Positions 1 to 7,894 are shown, counted from the stretch's first letter. The stretch: 64,000 nt of DNA from Novosphingobium sp. UBA6272 (GCF_002440635.1 NZ_DJUW01000028.1:186001-250000), one strand, 5' to 3'. The notes: generated from the letters alone by a model not told the origin. Numbers and translations: made by a program.

Positions 1-171
1 GATTTCGTGGCCGGTGCGGTCGAAACCCCTGGCAGCTGGTGGCCGCACTGGATCGAGTGGATCCGCCGCCAGGATCAGGGCGAAGTCCCCGCCAAAGGCA
101 AGCGTGCGCCCGGCGGCAAGGACGATACGGTGATCGAGGAAGCCCCCGGGAGTTATGTGAAGTCGCGGTAA
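1..171 (+). CDS. phaC: Class I poly(3-hydroxyalkanoate) synthase, C-terminal end (partial)
   Basis: Open at the left edge: 56 residues up to a TAA stop. The visible tail contains a GSWWPHWIEWI block and ends VIEEAPGSYVKSR, which matches the C-terminus of class I PHA synthases (typically GSWWPDW.. and ..APGxYV). This enzyme polymerises (R)-3-hydroxyacyl-CoA into storage polyester on the granule surface. The catalytic Cys-Asp-His triad lies upstream of the window and cannot be checked. A phasin gene follows directly, which supports the call. Identification rests only on the tail. Confidence 0.82.
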   Translation, partial: DFVAGAVETPGSWWPHWIEWIRRQDQGEVPAKGKRAPGGKDDTVIEEAPGSYVKSR

Positions 172-202
172 ATTACTGATTTTCCTAGTGCTTTGCGGCT
201 TA

Positions 203-265
203 TGCTGCACTGCACAAAAATCTCTTGACTTCGCAAGTGCAATACCTATTTTGTGCACTGCAACA
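203..265 (+). promoter_or_regulatory. Phasin promoter with two TGC-rich palindromes (possible PhaR operators)
   Basis: Two TGC/GCA motifs, TGCTGCACTGCA (203-214) and TTGTGCACTGCAACA (251-265), flank a plausible sigma-70 promoter: TTGACT at 225-230 and TATTTT at 247-252, spacer 16. The second motif would cover the transcription start. PhaR repressors of PHA metabolism in alphaproteobacteria are known to bind TGC-rich inverted sequences before phasin genes, so these are candidate PhaR sites. The promoter and operator are seen only as sequence patterns; the regulator gene is not in the window. Confidence 0.5.
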
Positions 266-314
266 TGAACCGCGCCATTTGTCCGGTGCGGAACCCTTGC
301 GAAGGATTTATACC

Positions 315-1070
315 ATGGCCGAAGCCACCGAAGCCAAGATCGATGCCGCCAAGGCCGAAGCCGCGGCCGAGAAAGCCTATGCCGCTGCCGCCGCTGCTGC
401 GCCGGTGAAGGCCGAAGAAAAGACCGTTGCGGCAAAGCCTGCTCCGGTCGCCAAAGCGGCCCCGGTCGCCAAGAAGACCGCTGCCAAGCCTGCGGCCCCC
501 AAGACCGTCATCAAGAAGGCTGCCGCCCCCAAGAAGGCTGCGGCGAAGAAAATCGTGAAGGCCGCTGCACCCAAGAAGGTTGCCAAGGCCGTTAAGACCA
601 CCCCCAGTTTCAAGGAAACCATCATGGCCAAGACCGAAACCATCACCGAAGACTTCACCGCGAAGATCAAGGAAACCCTCACCGACGCGCAGGACCGCGC
701 CAAGCTGGCGTTCGAACGCAGCCAGGCGATGTTCGGCGAAGCCGGCGAATTCACCAAGGGCAACGTTGAAGCCCTGGTCGAATCCGGCAAGGTGCTGAGC
801 GCCGGCATGCAGGACCTCGGCAAGGAATATGTCGCCGATGCCAAGACCGCATTCGAAACCGTCCAGGCCGATCTGAAGGATCTGGCTGCGGTCAAGAGCC
901 CGGCTGACTTCTTCAAGCTGCAGAGCGAAATCCTGCGCCGCAACTTCGACGCCGCCGTCGCTTCGGGTTCGAAGCATTCGGAAAAGGTCGTCAAGATCGC
1001 CGGTGACGCTTTCGCCCCGATCCAGAACCGCGTCAGCCTCGCGGTCGAAAAGGTCAAGCAGGCCGCCTAA
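315..1070 (+). CDS. phaP: Phasin family protein (PHA granule-associated)
   Basis: 251 residues from ATG 315, chosen because GAAGGA (301-306) lies at correct spacing; an in-frame start at 225 would include the operator region. The first ~110 residues are a lysine/alanine/proline-rich, histone H1-like low-complexity segment (repeated AAPKKAA-type units). The rest is an amphipathic helical phasin domain (about 120-250; LAFERSQAMFGEAGEFTKGNVEALVESG). Phasins coat polyhydroxyalkanoate granules and control their number and size; basic Lys/Ala tails in granule proteins have been linked to nucleoid binding. It sits 143 nt after phaC, as in many alphaproteobacteria. A strong hairpin at 1133-1164 ends the unit. 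Confidence 0.9.
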   Translation: MAEATEAKIDAAKAEAAAEKAYAAAAAAAPVKAEEKTVAAKPAPVAKAAPVAKKTAAKPAAPKTVIKKAAAPKKAAAKKIVKAAAPKKVAKAVKTTPSFKETIMAKTETITEDFTAKIKETLTDAQDRAKLAFERSQAMFGEAGEFTKGNVEALVESGKVLSAGMQDLGKEYVADAKTAFETVQADLKDLAAVKSPADFFKLQSEILRRNFDAAVASGSKHSEKVVKIAGDAFAPIQNRVSLAVEKVKQAA

Positions 1071-1132
1071 AGGCAGCTGTTCCTCGCGGCTCGGCGCTTC
1101 CTCTCCCCGCCGAACCGCGAGCCTGACAGCCA

Positions 1133-1164
1133 GGGCCGGACAGCACATCGTTGCTGTCCGGCCC
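1133..1164 (+). terminator. Rho-independent-type terminator after phasin gene
   Basis: A perfect 13-bp stem, GGGCCGGACAGCA (1133-1145) with TGCTGTCCGGCCC (1152-1164) and a 6-nt loop, is followed by a T-rich stretch (TTCGCTTTGTTG). It lies 62 nt after the phasin stop and 58 nt before clpS, so it separates the two units. Confidence 0.75.
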
Positions 1165-1222
1165 TTCGCTTTGTTGCGAGAGCACTTGTCCTTAACCCTC
1201 GAGATGCGATATTTCACCCACC

Positions 1223-1597
1223 ATGCACCATCCGACCGACCTTGAACTGCCCTTGATCCGCGCTGCCGGCGATGCCGACGGCGAAGGCGATTCGGGCGGT
1301 CAGGGGCAGATCGGGCTAGCCACCAAGACCCGTGCCAAGCCGAAGAAGCCTAGCCAGTTCAAGGTCTTGTTGCTGAACGACGATTACACTCCGATGGAAT
1401 TCGTGGTGATGGTGCTGAAGCGCTTCTTCAGCATGGACCTGGAACAGGCGACCCGGGTAATGCTGCATGTCCACCAGCGCGGAGTCGGCGTCTGCGGGAT
1501 CTTTCCCTACGAGATTGCCGAAACCAAGGTGAACCAGGTGATGGATTTCGCCCGGCAGAACCAGCACCCGCTACAGTGTACGCTGGAGAAGGCTTGA
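1223..1597 (+). CDS. clpS: ATP-dependent Clp protease adaptor ClpS
   Basis: 124 residues. ClpS delivers N-degron substrates to ClpAP. After a variable acidic N-terminus (1-40) comes the conserved ClpS core: FKVLLLNDDYTPMEFVV, then RFFSMDLEQATRVMLHVHQRG and the GIFPYEIAETK block, which form the N-degron pocket and ClpA-binding face. Length and motif order are typical of alphaproteobacterial ClpS. No clpA gene is present next to it; the following genes are a toxin-antitoxin pair whose promoter overlaps the clpS stop codon. Confidence 0.96.
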   Translation: MHHPTDLELPLIRAAGDADGEGDSGGQGQIGLATKTRAKPKKPSQFKVLLLNDDYTPMEFVVMVLKRFFSMDLEQATRVMLHVHQRGVGVCGIFPYEIAETKVNQVMDFARQNQHPLQCTLEKA

Positions 1598-1628
1598 CTT
1601 AGCTAAGTAAGTTAGCTAAGTTAGCCAA
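1594..1628 (+). promoter_or_regulatory. Toxin-antitoxin promoter with repeated TTAGCTAAG operator
   Basis: Directly before the antitoxin ATG (1630) lie tandem copies of TTAGCTAAG (1599-1607, 1612-1620) and a partial third, TTAGCCAA (1621-1628). A -35-like TTGACT (1594-1599) overlaps the clpS stop, and a -10-like TAAGTT (1617-1622) is spaced 17 bp from it. Transcription would then start at or next to the ATG, giving a leaderless mRNA, consistent with the absence of a Shine-Dalgarno sequence. Antitoxins of this class bind palindromic repeats in their own promoter, so these repeats are the likely operator. This is inferred from pattern only. Confidence 0.55.
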
Positions 1629-1629
1629 C

Positions 1630-1875
1630 ATGACTACAGTCACCGTCCATGAAGCCAAGACCAACCTTTCGCGACTGATTGCGGCTGTCCTCGCCGGCGA
1701 AGAAGTGGTGATCGCGCGCGGCAAGGTTCCGGCAGTAAAGCTGGTGCCGATTGAGCCCAAACCCAAGCGGGTGCCCGGGCTTTGGAAGGGCAAGGTGGAA
1801 ATCGGCCCCGAATTCTTCGAGCCTATGTCGGATGACGAACTGGCCCAGTGGGAAGGTCGGGACGACGAGTTTTGA
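1630..1875 (+). CDS. Type II toxin-antitoxin antitoxin, Phd/YefM family
   Basis: 81 residues beginning MTTVTVHEAKTNLSRLI, the typical prevent-host-death fold N-terminus (VHEAKTNLSRL..V..GEEVVIARGKVPAVKLVP). This part dimerises and binds operator DNA. The acidic C-terminus (about 60-81, FFEPMSDDELAQWEGRDDEF) is the expected toxin-binding tail. Its stop codon overlaps the candidate TTG start of the PIN toxin gene, so the two are translationally coupled. No Shine-Dalgarno is visible before the ATG. The gene is probably autoregulated through the repeats at 1599-1628. Confidence 0.9.
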   Translation: MTTVTVHEAKTNLSRLIAAVLAGEEVVIARGKVPAVKLVPIEPKPKRVPGLWKGKVEIGPEFFEPMSDDELAQWEGRDDEF

Positions 1876-2264
1876 CAGCCTATCTGCTCGATACCCATGC
1901 ACTGATCTGGTGGATGTCAGCGAACCCCAGACTGCCCGCGAAGGCCGCTGTCACTATAGCTGCACCCAACTCGACCATTTATGCGAGTGCGGCCAATGCC
2001 TTTGAGATCGCCTTGAGATATCGGCTCGGCAAGCTGCCGATTGCGGCGCCTATCCTCGACAACTATGAGGTAGATCTGGCTTCGGTTGGCATATCGGAGC
2101 TGCCGATCTCAACCCGACATGCCCTTGCCGCCGGTGACCTTTCAATTGACCACGGCGATCCATTTGATCGGCTGTTGATTGCCCAGGCCAAAGTCGAGGA
2201 CCTGACCCTGATTTCGAACGAGCAGATATTCGACCGGTTTGGTGTCAAACGCCTTTGGGATTAG
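1872..2264 (+). CDS. vapC: PIN-domain toxin, VapC-like ribonuclease
   Basis: About 130 residues with the PIN-domain pattern: an N-terminal YLLDTHALIWWM (first acidic residue), a central Asn/Ala/Glu block (YASAANAFEIALRYRLGKL), and a C-terminal DPFDRLLIAQAKVEDLTLISNEQIFDRFGV containing the catalytic Asp cluster. VapC toxins are Mg-dependent RNases that cleave tRNA or rRNA. No ATG is available. TTG 1872 is preferred because it overlaps the antitoxin TGA and puts the LLDTHA motif near the start; GTG 1848 is the alternative. The 3' end overlaps the convergent transporter gene by 4 nt. Confidence 0.88.
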   Translation: MTAYLLDTHALIWWMSANPRLPAKAAVTIAAPNSTIYASAANAFEIALRYRLGKLPIAAPILDNYEVDLASVGISELPISTRHALAAGDLSIDHGDPFDRLLIAQAKVEDLTLISNEQIFDRFGVKRLWD

Positions 2265-2968
2265 CCGACAGTCGTCCCGAACAGGCTGCCGATCGCATAG
2301 GTCGCGGCCATCGCGATCACGCCCCAGAAGGTCACCCGCAGCGCCCCCTTGACGATCGGCGCACCCCCGACTTTTGCGCCGGTCGCGCCGAGCACCATCA
2401 GGAACACCAGCGATGCGAGCGAGACGCCCATCGGAATCGCGCCGAATGACAGCAGCATCGCCGTAACCAGCGGCAGCGCTGCGCCAACGGCGAAAGTCCC
2501 GGCAGAAGCCAGCGCCGCCTGAAGCGGCCGGGCGCGGTGCATTTCGGCAAGACCCAGTTCGTCGCGGGCATGGGTGGCCAGTGCGTCGTGCGCAGTCAGG
2601 GCTGCCGCGACCTGCTTGGCCAGGGCCTCGTCCAGGCCCCGCTCGCGATAGATCTGGGTCAGCTCGGCCAGTTCGAACTCGGGCTGCTCGGTCAGTTCAT
2701 TGCGCTCGCGCGCCAGATCCGCGGCTTCGGTATCGGCCTGGCTCGAGACCGAGACATATTCGCCCGCCGCCATCGACAAGGCGCCCGCAACCATCCCCGC
2801 AACGCCGGCCACCAGCACTTCCTGCTTGGCACCGGCCGCCGCCGCGACGCCGACGATCAGACTGGCGGTCGACACGATCCCGTCATTCGCGCCCAACACG
2901 GCGGCGCGCAGCCAGCCAATCCGGTCCACGGCGTGGGTTTCGTCGGGCTTTCCCGGGATCGGCTGCAT
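2261..2968 (-). CDS. VIT1/CCC1 family transporter (Fe/Mn-type, DUF125)
   Basis: 235 residues from ATG 2968, preceded by GGAG at good spacing; an upstream in-frame extension is not needed. Family features: HAVDRIGWLRAAVLGANDGIVSTASLIVGV in the first membrane segment, GALSMAAGEYVSVSSQADTE (the conserved metal-coordinating SMxxGEYxSVxSQ region), an acidic cytosolic metal-binding helical domain (about 85-145), then three hydrophobic segments ending GSLFGTTVG. VIT1/CCC1 proteins carry Fe(II) or Mn(II) across membranes by proton exchange; direction and substrate in bacteria are not established. The gene is divergent from lptF. Confidence 0.9.
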   Translation of the reverse strand: MQPIPGKPDETHAVDRIGWLRAAVLGANDGIVSTASLIVGVAAAAGAKQEVLVAGVAGMVAGALSMAAGEYVSVSSQADTEAADLARERNELTEQPEFELAELTQIYRERGLDEALAKQVAAALTAHDALATHARDELGLAEMHRARPLQAALASAGTFAVGAALPLVTAMLLSFGAIPMGVSLASLVFLMVLGATGAKVGGAPIVKGALRVTFWGVIAMAATYAIGSLFGTTVG

Positions 2969-3077
2969 GCTGTCGGCTCCACTGCTGCTATCTTGACGCC
3001 CACATAGCGCCGACAGTGGTCCCAAACCATGACACAGCGCAAACCATTTGCGCTTTCGCCATTGCTCCGGGGCGGTT

Positions 3078-4322
3078 ATGGGACAGGTCAGGAACCAGAG
3101 CGCCCAGCCCCCAGTGAAATCCATCCCCGCCATTGATCGCTATATCTTCCGGCTGGTGCTGGGGCCGATGCTGGCTGTGTTTGTCATCGCCGCGTCGCTG
3201 CTGGTGCTCGACAAAATGCTCAAGCTGTTCGAGTTCGTCGGCAACGAGGGCGGGCCGGTCAGCATCGTGTTCCGGATGCTCGCCAACCTGATGCCCGAAT
3301 ATGCCAGCTTGGCCATTCCGCTGGGGCTGCTGCTCGGGATCCTCGCGGCTTTCCGCAAACTGGCGACCACCAGCGAGCTCGACGTGATGCGGGCGGTTGG
3401 ACTCAGCTATACCCGGCTGCTGCGGGTCCCCTATGCGATCACGCTGGTGCTGGCGGGCTGCAACCTGCTGATCGTCGGCTACCTCCAGCCGCTGTCGCGC
3501 TACTGGTACGAACAGCTCGATTTCGAACTGCGCTCGGGCGCGCTGGGCGCCTCGATCAAGGTTGGGGAGTTCACCACCCTTCAGGACCGGATGGCGCTCC
3601 GGATCGAGCAGTCGAAGGACAACGGCCACCAGCTGTCGGGAATCTTTGCCCGCTTTTCGTCCCCCAAGGGCCAGGTATTGACCATTTCGGCGCGGGAAGG
3701 CCGGTTCCTGGCGCTGAAGGACCATCCCGATACCATCATTCTGCGCCTGACCGACGGCCAGATCATCCAGGACGAGCCGGGTGCCAGCCCCCGCGTGCTG
3801 AGCTTTTCGCGTCACGACCTGCCGATCGACCTGCCCGCGCTGGAGAAATTTCGCGAACGCGGCGGGAACGAGCGCGAATATATCCTGCCCCAGCTGCTGC
3901 GGATCGGCTGGAGCGACCAGGTAACCCCGAAACTGCGCAACGAGGCGCGGGCCAGCCTCAACTTTCGGCTGGTCGAGGTGGTGATGATGTTGCTGTTGCC
4001 GCTGCTGGCGGTGGCGCTGGCAGTGCCGCCCAAACGCTCGACCTCGCCGCTGGGGGTATTCGTCTCGATCGTGATGGTGGTGGCCTATCACAAGGTCAAC
4101 GAATACGGACAGGCGGCCGGAGCCCAGGGCCGCTTCTCGCCCGAGGTGATCCTGTGGGGTCCGTTCGTGATCTTCGCCGCGCTGATCCTGTGGATGTACT
4201 GGCGGGTCGCCTATGTGCCCGGCGGCCAGCCGATCGGCGCGCTTGAGAAATTCTTCGCGACGATCGCCAAGAAAGTCACCGCGCTGTGGAAGCGGCAGCG
4301 GCGCAAGGTCGGGACCGCCTGA
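3078..4322 (+). CDS. lptF: LPS export ABC transporter permease LptF (YjgP/YjgQ family)
   Basis: 414 residues. LptF and LptG form the inner-membrane channel that, with LptB2, extracts LPS and pushes it onto the LptC-LptA-LptD bridge. The sequence shows the family layout: two N-terminal membrane segments (RYIFRLVLGPMLAVFVIAAS), the conserved LDKMLKLFEFV and PEYASLAIPLGLLLGILAAFRKL/ELDVMRAVGLS coupling-helix region that contacts LptB, a periplasmic jellyroll (about 130-300), and a C-terminal bundle of four segments. Start ATG 3078 is chosen over a weaker in-frame GTG at 3114. It overlaps lptG by one base (TGATG). Confidence 0.92.
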   Translation: MGQVRNQSAQPPVKSIPAIDRYIFRLVLGPMLAVFVIAASLLVLDKMLKLFEFVGNEGGPVSIVFRMLANLMPEYASLAIPLGLLLGILAAFRKLATTSELDVMRAVGLSYTRLLRVPYAITLVLAGCNLLIVGYLQPLSRYWYEQLDFELRSGALGASIKVGEFTTLQDRMALRIEQSKDNGHQLSGIFARFSSPKGQVLTISAREGRFLALKDHPDTIILRLTDGQIIQDEPGASPRVLSFSRHDLPIDLPALEKFRERGGNEREYILPQLLRIGWSDQVTPKLRNEARASLNFRLVEVVMMLLLPLLAVALAVPPKRSTSPLGVFVSIVMVVAYHKVNEYGQAAGAQGRFSPEVILWGPFVIFAALILWMYWRVAYVPGGQPIGALEKFFATIAKKVTALWKRQRRKVGTA

Positions 4323-5419
4323 TGTTTGCCGGCATGTTCCCCTCACGCACCTTGACACTGTACCTGGTACGGCTGTTCGTCACCCGGATCCTGGGTGTCC
4401 TTCTGCTGCTCGTGCTGGTCTTGCAGATGCTCGACCTGCTGTCGGAAAGCGGCAAGATCCTGGCCGTACCGGGCAATGGCCAGGGCGAGATCTGGTATTA
4501 CCTGTCGCTACGGGTGCCTCAGCTTATCGCCCGGTTCCTGCCCTATTCGGTGCTGCTGGCCACGCTGTTCACCTTCTGGCCGCTCAACCAGAACAGTGAA
4601 GTAATCGCGATGCGCGCGGCCGGGCTTTCCGCGCACCAGGTGCTGGCGCCGATGCTGCTGACCGCTGCCGTGATCAGCCTGGCCAGTTTCGTCTTCAACG
4701 AAACCGTGGTGACCCGCACTACCGGCACGCTCAAGCAGTGGAGCGCGCTCAAATATGCGCCGCTGCCCAAGGAAACCGGGATCAAGGCCAATGTCTATCT
4801 GCGCGACGGCACCGATATCCTGACCGCCACAAAAGTGACCGGCGAGGGCGATGCGATCGTCATGACCGGGGTGACCTGGTACCGCCGCGACAATGGCGGA
4901 ATGGTGGTCGAACAGCTGCGCAGCGACCGCGCCAGCTATGCCGCACCCGGCTGGCGGCTGGAGAATCCGCGCCGCTTCGAGGTGCGCACTACCATGCAGC
5001 AGCAACTTGGCAGCCAGGTGGTAGGCACAGGGATTACTCCGGCGCAGGTGATGGTCGGCAAGGTCGATCCTGACGGCCAGAACGTGTTCGAACTCTATCG
5101 TTCAATCCAGGCGCTCAAGGCTTCCGGGCGCCGCACCAGCGAGCTTGAAGGCAAATGGTGGCACAAGTTCTCGGGCCCGCTATCGGCGCTGCTGATGCCG
5201 CTGCTCGGCTCGGTTGCGGCATTCGGCCTTGCCCGCTCGGGCCAGCTGCTGGTCCGCGCGATCGTCGGGATGGCGCTGGGCTTTGCCTATTTCGTGGTCG
5301 ACAACGCCGCGCTGGCGATGGGCAACTTCGGCGGCTACCCGGCACTGGTTGCGGCCTGGGCTCCGTTCATGCTGTTCTATCTGGTCGGTGAGACCGTACT
5401 GGTCAGAACCGAGGAATAG
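4322..5419 (+). CDS. lptG: LPS export ABC transporter permease LptG (YjgP/YjgQ family)
   Basis: 365 residues, the second half of the LptFG pair. It begins RTLTLYLVRLFVTRILGVLLLLVLVLQMLDLL, followed by the coupling-helix motif NSEVIAMRAAGLSAHQVLAPML, a periplasmic jellyroll (about 130-260) and C-terminal membrane segments (FSGPLSALLMPLLGSVAAFGLA). The start codon overlaps the lptF stop, so the two are translationally coupled. The paralogous pair in this order is typical of alphaproteobacteria. The downstream desaturase gene is convergent, with only 3 nt between stops. Confidence 0.92.
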   Translation: MFAGMFPSRTLTLYLVRLFVTRILGVLLLLVLVLQMLDLLSESGKILAVPGNGQGEIWYYLSLRVPQLIARFLPYSVLLATLFTFWPLNQNSEVIAMRAAGLSAHQVLAPMLLTAAVISLASFVFNETVVTRTTGTLKQWSALKYAPLPKETGIKANVYLRDGTDILTATKVTGEGDAIVMTGVTWYRRDNGGMVVEQLRSDRASYAAPGWRLENPRRFEVRTTMQQQLGSQVVGTGITPAQVMVGKVDPDGQNVFELYRSIQALKASGRRTSELEGKWWHKFSGPLSALLMPLLGSVAAFGLARSGQLLVRAIVGMALGFAYFVVDNAALAMGNFGGYPALVAAWAPFMLFYLVGETVLVRTEE

Positions 5420-5422
5420 AAC

Positions 5423-6481
5423 TCAGTGCCGGACCATTGTGCTGCGCGCGATCTTGGCCAGCAGCGGCATGAAACCGGTGTAGCTGGCCTTATCAAAGGT
5501 CGAACCCGCCCCGAGATGCGCGCTGATCCGCCGGTGCGCCTCGCCCAGCGAGTGATAGGGCATCGAGGGCAGCAGGTGATGCGTCGCGTGATAACGCAGG
5601 CCGACCGGGGCCCACAGTGGAGCGAGCAGTTCGGGCGGCGGAACATTGACCGAATCAAGGTATTGCCCGGTCACTGTCATCGCCGCGCCATCGTTCTCCC
5701 ACAAGTGCGCCACCAGGGTGCGGATCTGGTTGAGCACGGCCGTGGCCGAAACCACCGCGATTGCGATCAGCAGCGGGCGCCAGCCCCATACCTGAGTGCT
5801 CGCGAGCAGCGCCCACGACCAGACGAACACGCCCGCTTCCTGCCAGAATACCATCCGGGCAAAGTCACCCTCGGGCGGGCGGCGGCGGAAATCGGGGTTG
5901 ATCGAGAGCGACGAGGCGCGCTCCCACACCAGCTTGCGCAGCGGGGGGATCACCAGCCCGAGCGGCACCAGCACGGCTGAGCGGATCAGCAGGCCGATCG
6001 GCAGCAGCGCCGCGATCAGGATGAAGGCCGGCAGCCGCCAAGGCTCCATCAGCGCCAGCGGCATATATTCCGGATCCTCCGCCGTACCATAGCGGGTCCG
6101 GGCGTGATGCAGGGTGTGCACCCCTTCGTACATGAACGAGGGCGTCAGCATCGGAATCCCGACCAATAGGTTCCAGACGAAACGGAAGCCCGGCAGCGCG
6201 GTCTTGTGGATATGGGTCAGCTCATGGATGAACAGCAGTGCACGGTAGAGCGTGAACACGCCGACAAGACCCGCCAGCCAGGCCTGCCAGCCGCTCAGCA
6301 GCACCGCACCGGCGATCCCGGCATAGCCGACCGCCGCCGAAACCAGCATGTCGGGCCAGTAGATCTCGGGCCGCGCAGCCGAAATATCGCGCGTCAGCTC
6401 GACCGCCGCGCGCAGCATTGCCATATCGTCGGGAATCGCCGACTTGGCCGGTGCGGCAGTAATGTTTTCCTGTACGGTCAT
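5423..6481 (-). CDS. Membrane fatty acid desaturase family protein
   Basis: 352 residues from ATG 6481. Three histidine boxes of the membrane di-iron desaturase family are visible: HELTH (86-90), HTLHH (122-126) and HATHH (298-302), with hydrophobic segments between them (about 45-82, 140-180, 215-265). Such enzymes insert double bonds into acyl chains, or hydroxylate/ketolate lipids and carotenoids, using O2 and an electron donor; the exact substrate cannot be read from the sequence. The first box has the short HxxxH form used by acyl-lipid desaturases. The gene is divergent from the GNAT-like gene, with 100 bp between starts. Confidence 0.87.
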   Translation of the reverse strand: MTVQENITAAPAKSAIPDDMAMLRAAVELTRDISAARPEIYWPDMLVSAAVGYAGIAGAVLLSGWQAWLAGLVGVFTLYRALLFIHELTHIHKTALPGFRFVWNLLVGIPMLTPSFMYEGVHTLHHARTRYGTAEDPEYMPLALMEPWRLPAFILIAALLPIGLLIRSAVLVPLGLVIPPLRKLVWERASSLSINPDFRRRPPEGDFARMVFWQEAGVFVWSWALLASTQVWGWRPLLIAIAVVSATAVLNQIRTLVAHLWENDGAAMTVTGQYLDSVNVPPPELLAPLWAPVGLRYHATHHLLPSMPYHSLGEAHRRISAHLGAGSTFDKASYTGFMPLLAKIARSTMVRH

Positions 6482-6581
6482 TCGCAAAAGGGTCCGTGTG
6501 GTGGGCACATGCCGATCCATCGGCTTGACAATGTGGCTATGGCAAACGCAGGTCGCATTGACCCTGAACAAAGGCAGCATC

Positions 6582-7739
6582 GTGGCAGAACCCGAGATAA
6601 TTGTCGCACCCGTGGCGGGCAAGGCCGACCTCAACGCTTTTATCGATCTTGCTTATCGGTTGAACCGATCCGATCCGAGCTGGGTGCCGCCATTGCGCAA
6701 CGAAGTGGCCGAGCTGCTCAACCCGGCCAAGAACCCGTTCTTTGAGCACGCCGATGTGCAGTTGTTCCTGGCCCGCCGCGGCGATGCCGTCGTCGGGCGG
6801 ATTTCCGCGCACATCGATCACCTGGCGACCGCGATGGACCCGGCCCAGGGCATGGGCCCGAGCACCGGCAACTGGGGCCTGCTCGAGGCCGAGGATCAGG
6901 CGGTGGCCGCGGCCCTGATCGCGCGGGCCGAGCAATGGCTGAGGGAAAAGGGCATGACCCGCGTGCTCGCCCCGCTGTCGATGTCGATATGGGAGGAACC
7001 CGGCCAGCTGACCAAGGGCTTCGATCACCCGCCTACAGTAATGATGGGCCACCAGCCGGAACGCTATCAGCATTATATCGAGGCGCTGGACTATGTCCCG
7101 GCCAAGCTGCTGCGAACCTATGACCTCAATATCATCAAGCCTTTCCCGCCGCTGATCGAGCGGATCGTCCAGTCGGGCGAACGCAATTCCAAGATCCGGG
7201 TGCGCAATGTCGACAAGGCGAAGTTCGATGCTGAAGCCGCGATCATCCTGCACATCCTCAACGATGCCTGGTCCGACAATTGGGGTTTCGTGCCCTTCAC
7301 CGACCGCGAAATCGCCTATGCCGGCAAGAAGTTCAAACCGATCGTCCGCGAAGACCTGATCCAGATCGCCGAGTACGAGGGCGAGCCGGTGGCCTTCATG
7401 ATGACCCTGCCCAACCTCAACGAGCAACTGATCGGGATGGGAGGCAGTCTGTTCCCATTCAATTGGGCCAAGCTGTTGTGGTGGTTGCGCAAACCCGCGA
7501 CCAAGACCATGCGGGTGCCGCTCATGGGCGTGCTCAAGAAGCACCAGGGCAGTCGCCTCGCCAGCCAACTGGCCTTCATGATGATCGAGAACATCCGCCG
7601 CAATGCGGTGAGCCGCTATGGCGCCACGCGCGGCGAGATCGGCTGGGTGCTCGATGACAATCAAGGCATGAACGCCATCGCCGATGCGATCGAGAGCAAG
7701 GTCAACAAGGAATACACAATCTACGAGAAGAGGTTGTAG
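6582..7739 (+). CDS. GNAT-like N-acetyltransferase family protein of unknown substrate
   Basis: 385 residues from GTG 6582, chosen because AAAGG lies just upstream; an in-frame ATG at 6531 is an alternative. The sequence begins VAEPEIIVAPVAGKADLNAFIDLAYRLNRSDPSWVPPLRNEV, typical of a bacterial family distantly related to GNAT acetyltransferases (E. coli YghO type; often misnamed dATP pyrophosphohydrolase). The C-terminal half (about 210-380) has the GNAT-like order of strands and helices, ending in GEIGWVLDDNQGMNAIADAI, where acetyl-CoA-binding proteins place their last motif. Substrate unknown. A hairpin at 7763-7782 follows. Confidence 0.78.
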   Translation: MAEPEIIVAPVAGKADLNAFIDLAYRLNRSDPSWVPPLRNEVAELLNPAKNPFFEHADVQLFLARRGDAVVGRISAHIDHLATAMDPAQGMGPSTGNWGLLEAEDQAVAAALIARAEQWLREKGMTRVLAPLSMSIWEEPGQLTKGFDHPPTVMMGHQPERYQHYIEALDYVPAKLLRTYDLNIIKPFPPLIERIVQSGERNSKIRVRNVDKAKFDAEAAIILHILNDAWSDNWGFVPFTDREIAYAGKKFKPIVREDLIQIAEYEGEPVAFMMTLPNLNEQLIGMGGSLFPFNWAKLLWWLRKPATKTMRVPLMGVLKKHQGSRLASQLAFMMIENIRRNAVSRYGATRGEIGWVLDDNQGMNAIADAIESKVNKEYTIYEKRL

Positions 7740-7762
7740 GTTTGTCCGGCTGACGCCAGTGC

Positions 7763-7782
7763 GGACAGGCATCCGCCTGTCC
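7763..7782 (+). terminator. Terminator hairpin after the GNAT-like gene
   Basis: GGACAGGC (7763-7770), loop ATCC, GCCTGTCC (7775-7782), followed by TTT. It lies 24 nt after the stop codon of the GNAT-like gene. Confidence 0.6.
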
Positions 7783-7783
7783 T

Positions 7784-7872
7784 TTGCAACACCAGCCCGC
7801 GCTCCCGGCCCAACCACCCGTTAAAGGTTACCCTGTGGGTGGTTGGGCCGGGGGCGCGGGCTGGTGTTGCAA
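7784..7872. repeat. 36-bp near-perfect inverted repeat (long hairpin)
   Basis: Left arm 7784-7819 and right arm 7837-7872 are reverse complements over 36 bp with a single difference (a G.U pair in RNA); the loop is 17 nt. The stem is very GC-rich. It lies between two convergent genes and is followed by a further hairpin, GCCAATCGC/GCGATTGGC (7873-7894). It is much longer than a normal terminator and resembles a paired REP/REPIN-type or transposon-derived palindrome. No transposase is nearby. Confidence 0.85.
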
Positions 7873-7894
7873 GCCAATCGCGGAGGCGATTGGC
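7873..7894. terminator. Small hairpin between convergent genes
   Basis: GCCAATCGC (7873-7881), loop GGAG, GCGATTGGC (7886-7894), a perfect 9-bp stem 17 nt from the stop of the minus-strand symporter gene. On the minus strand it could act as that gene's terminator, although no T run follows immediately. Confidence 0.4.

Noticed and set aside
246..1217. Long open frames opposite the phasin gene
   Set aside because: They mirror the Lys/Ala codon pattern of the phasin gene and have Gly/Leu/Arg-rich, low-complexity translations with no family resemblance.
2988..4358. 456-codon minus-strand open frame opposite lptF
   Set aside because: Antisense shadow in GC-rich DNA; translation is Arg/Gln/His-rich and lptF on the plus strand is unmistakable.
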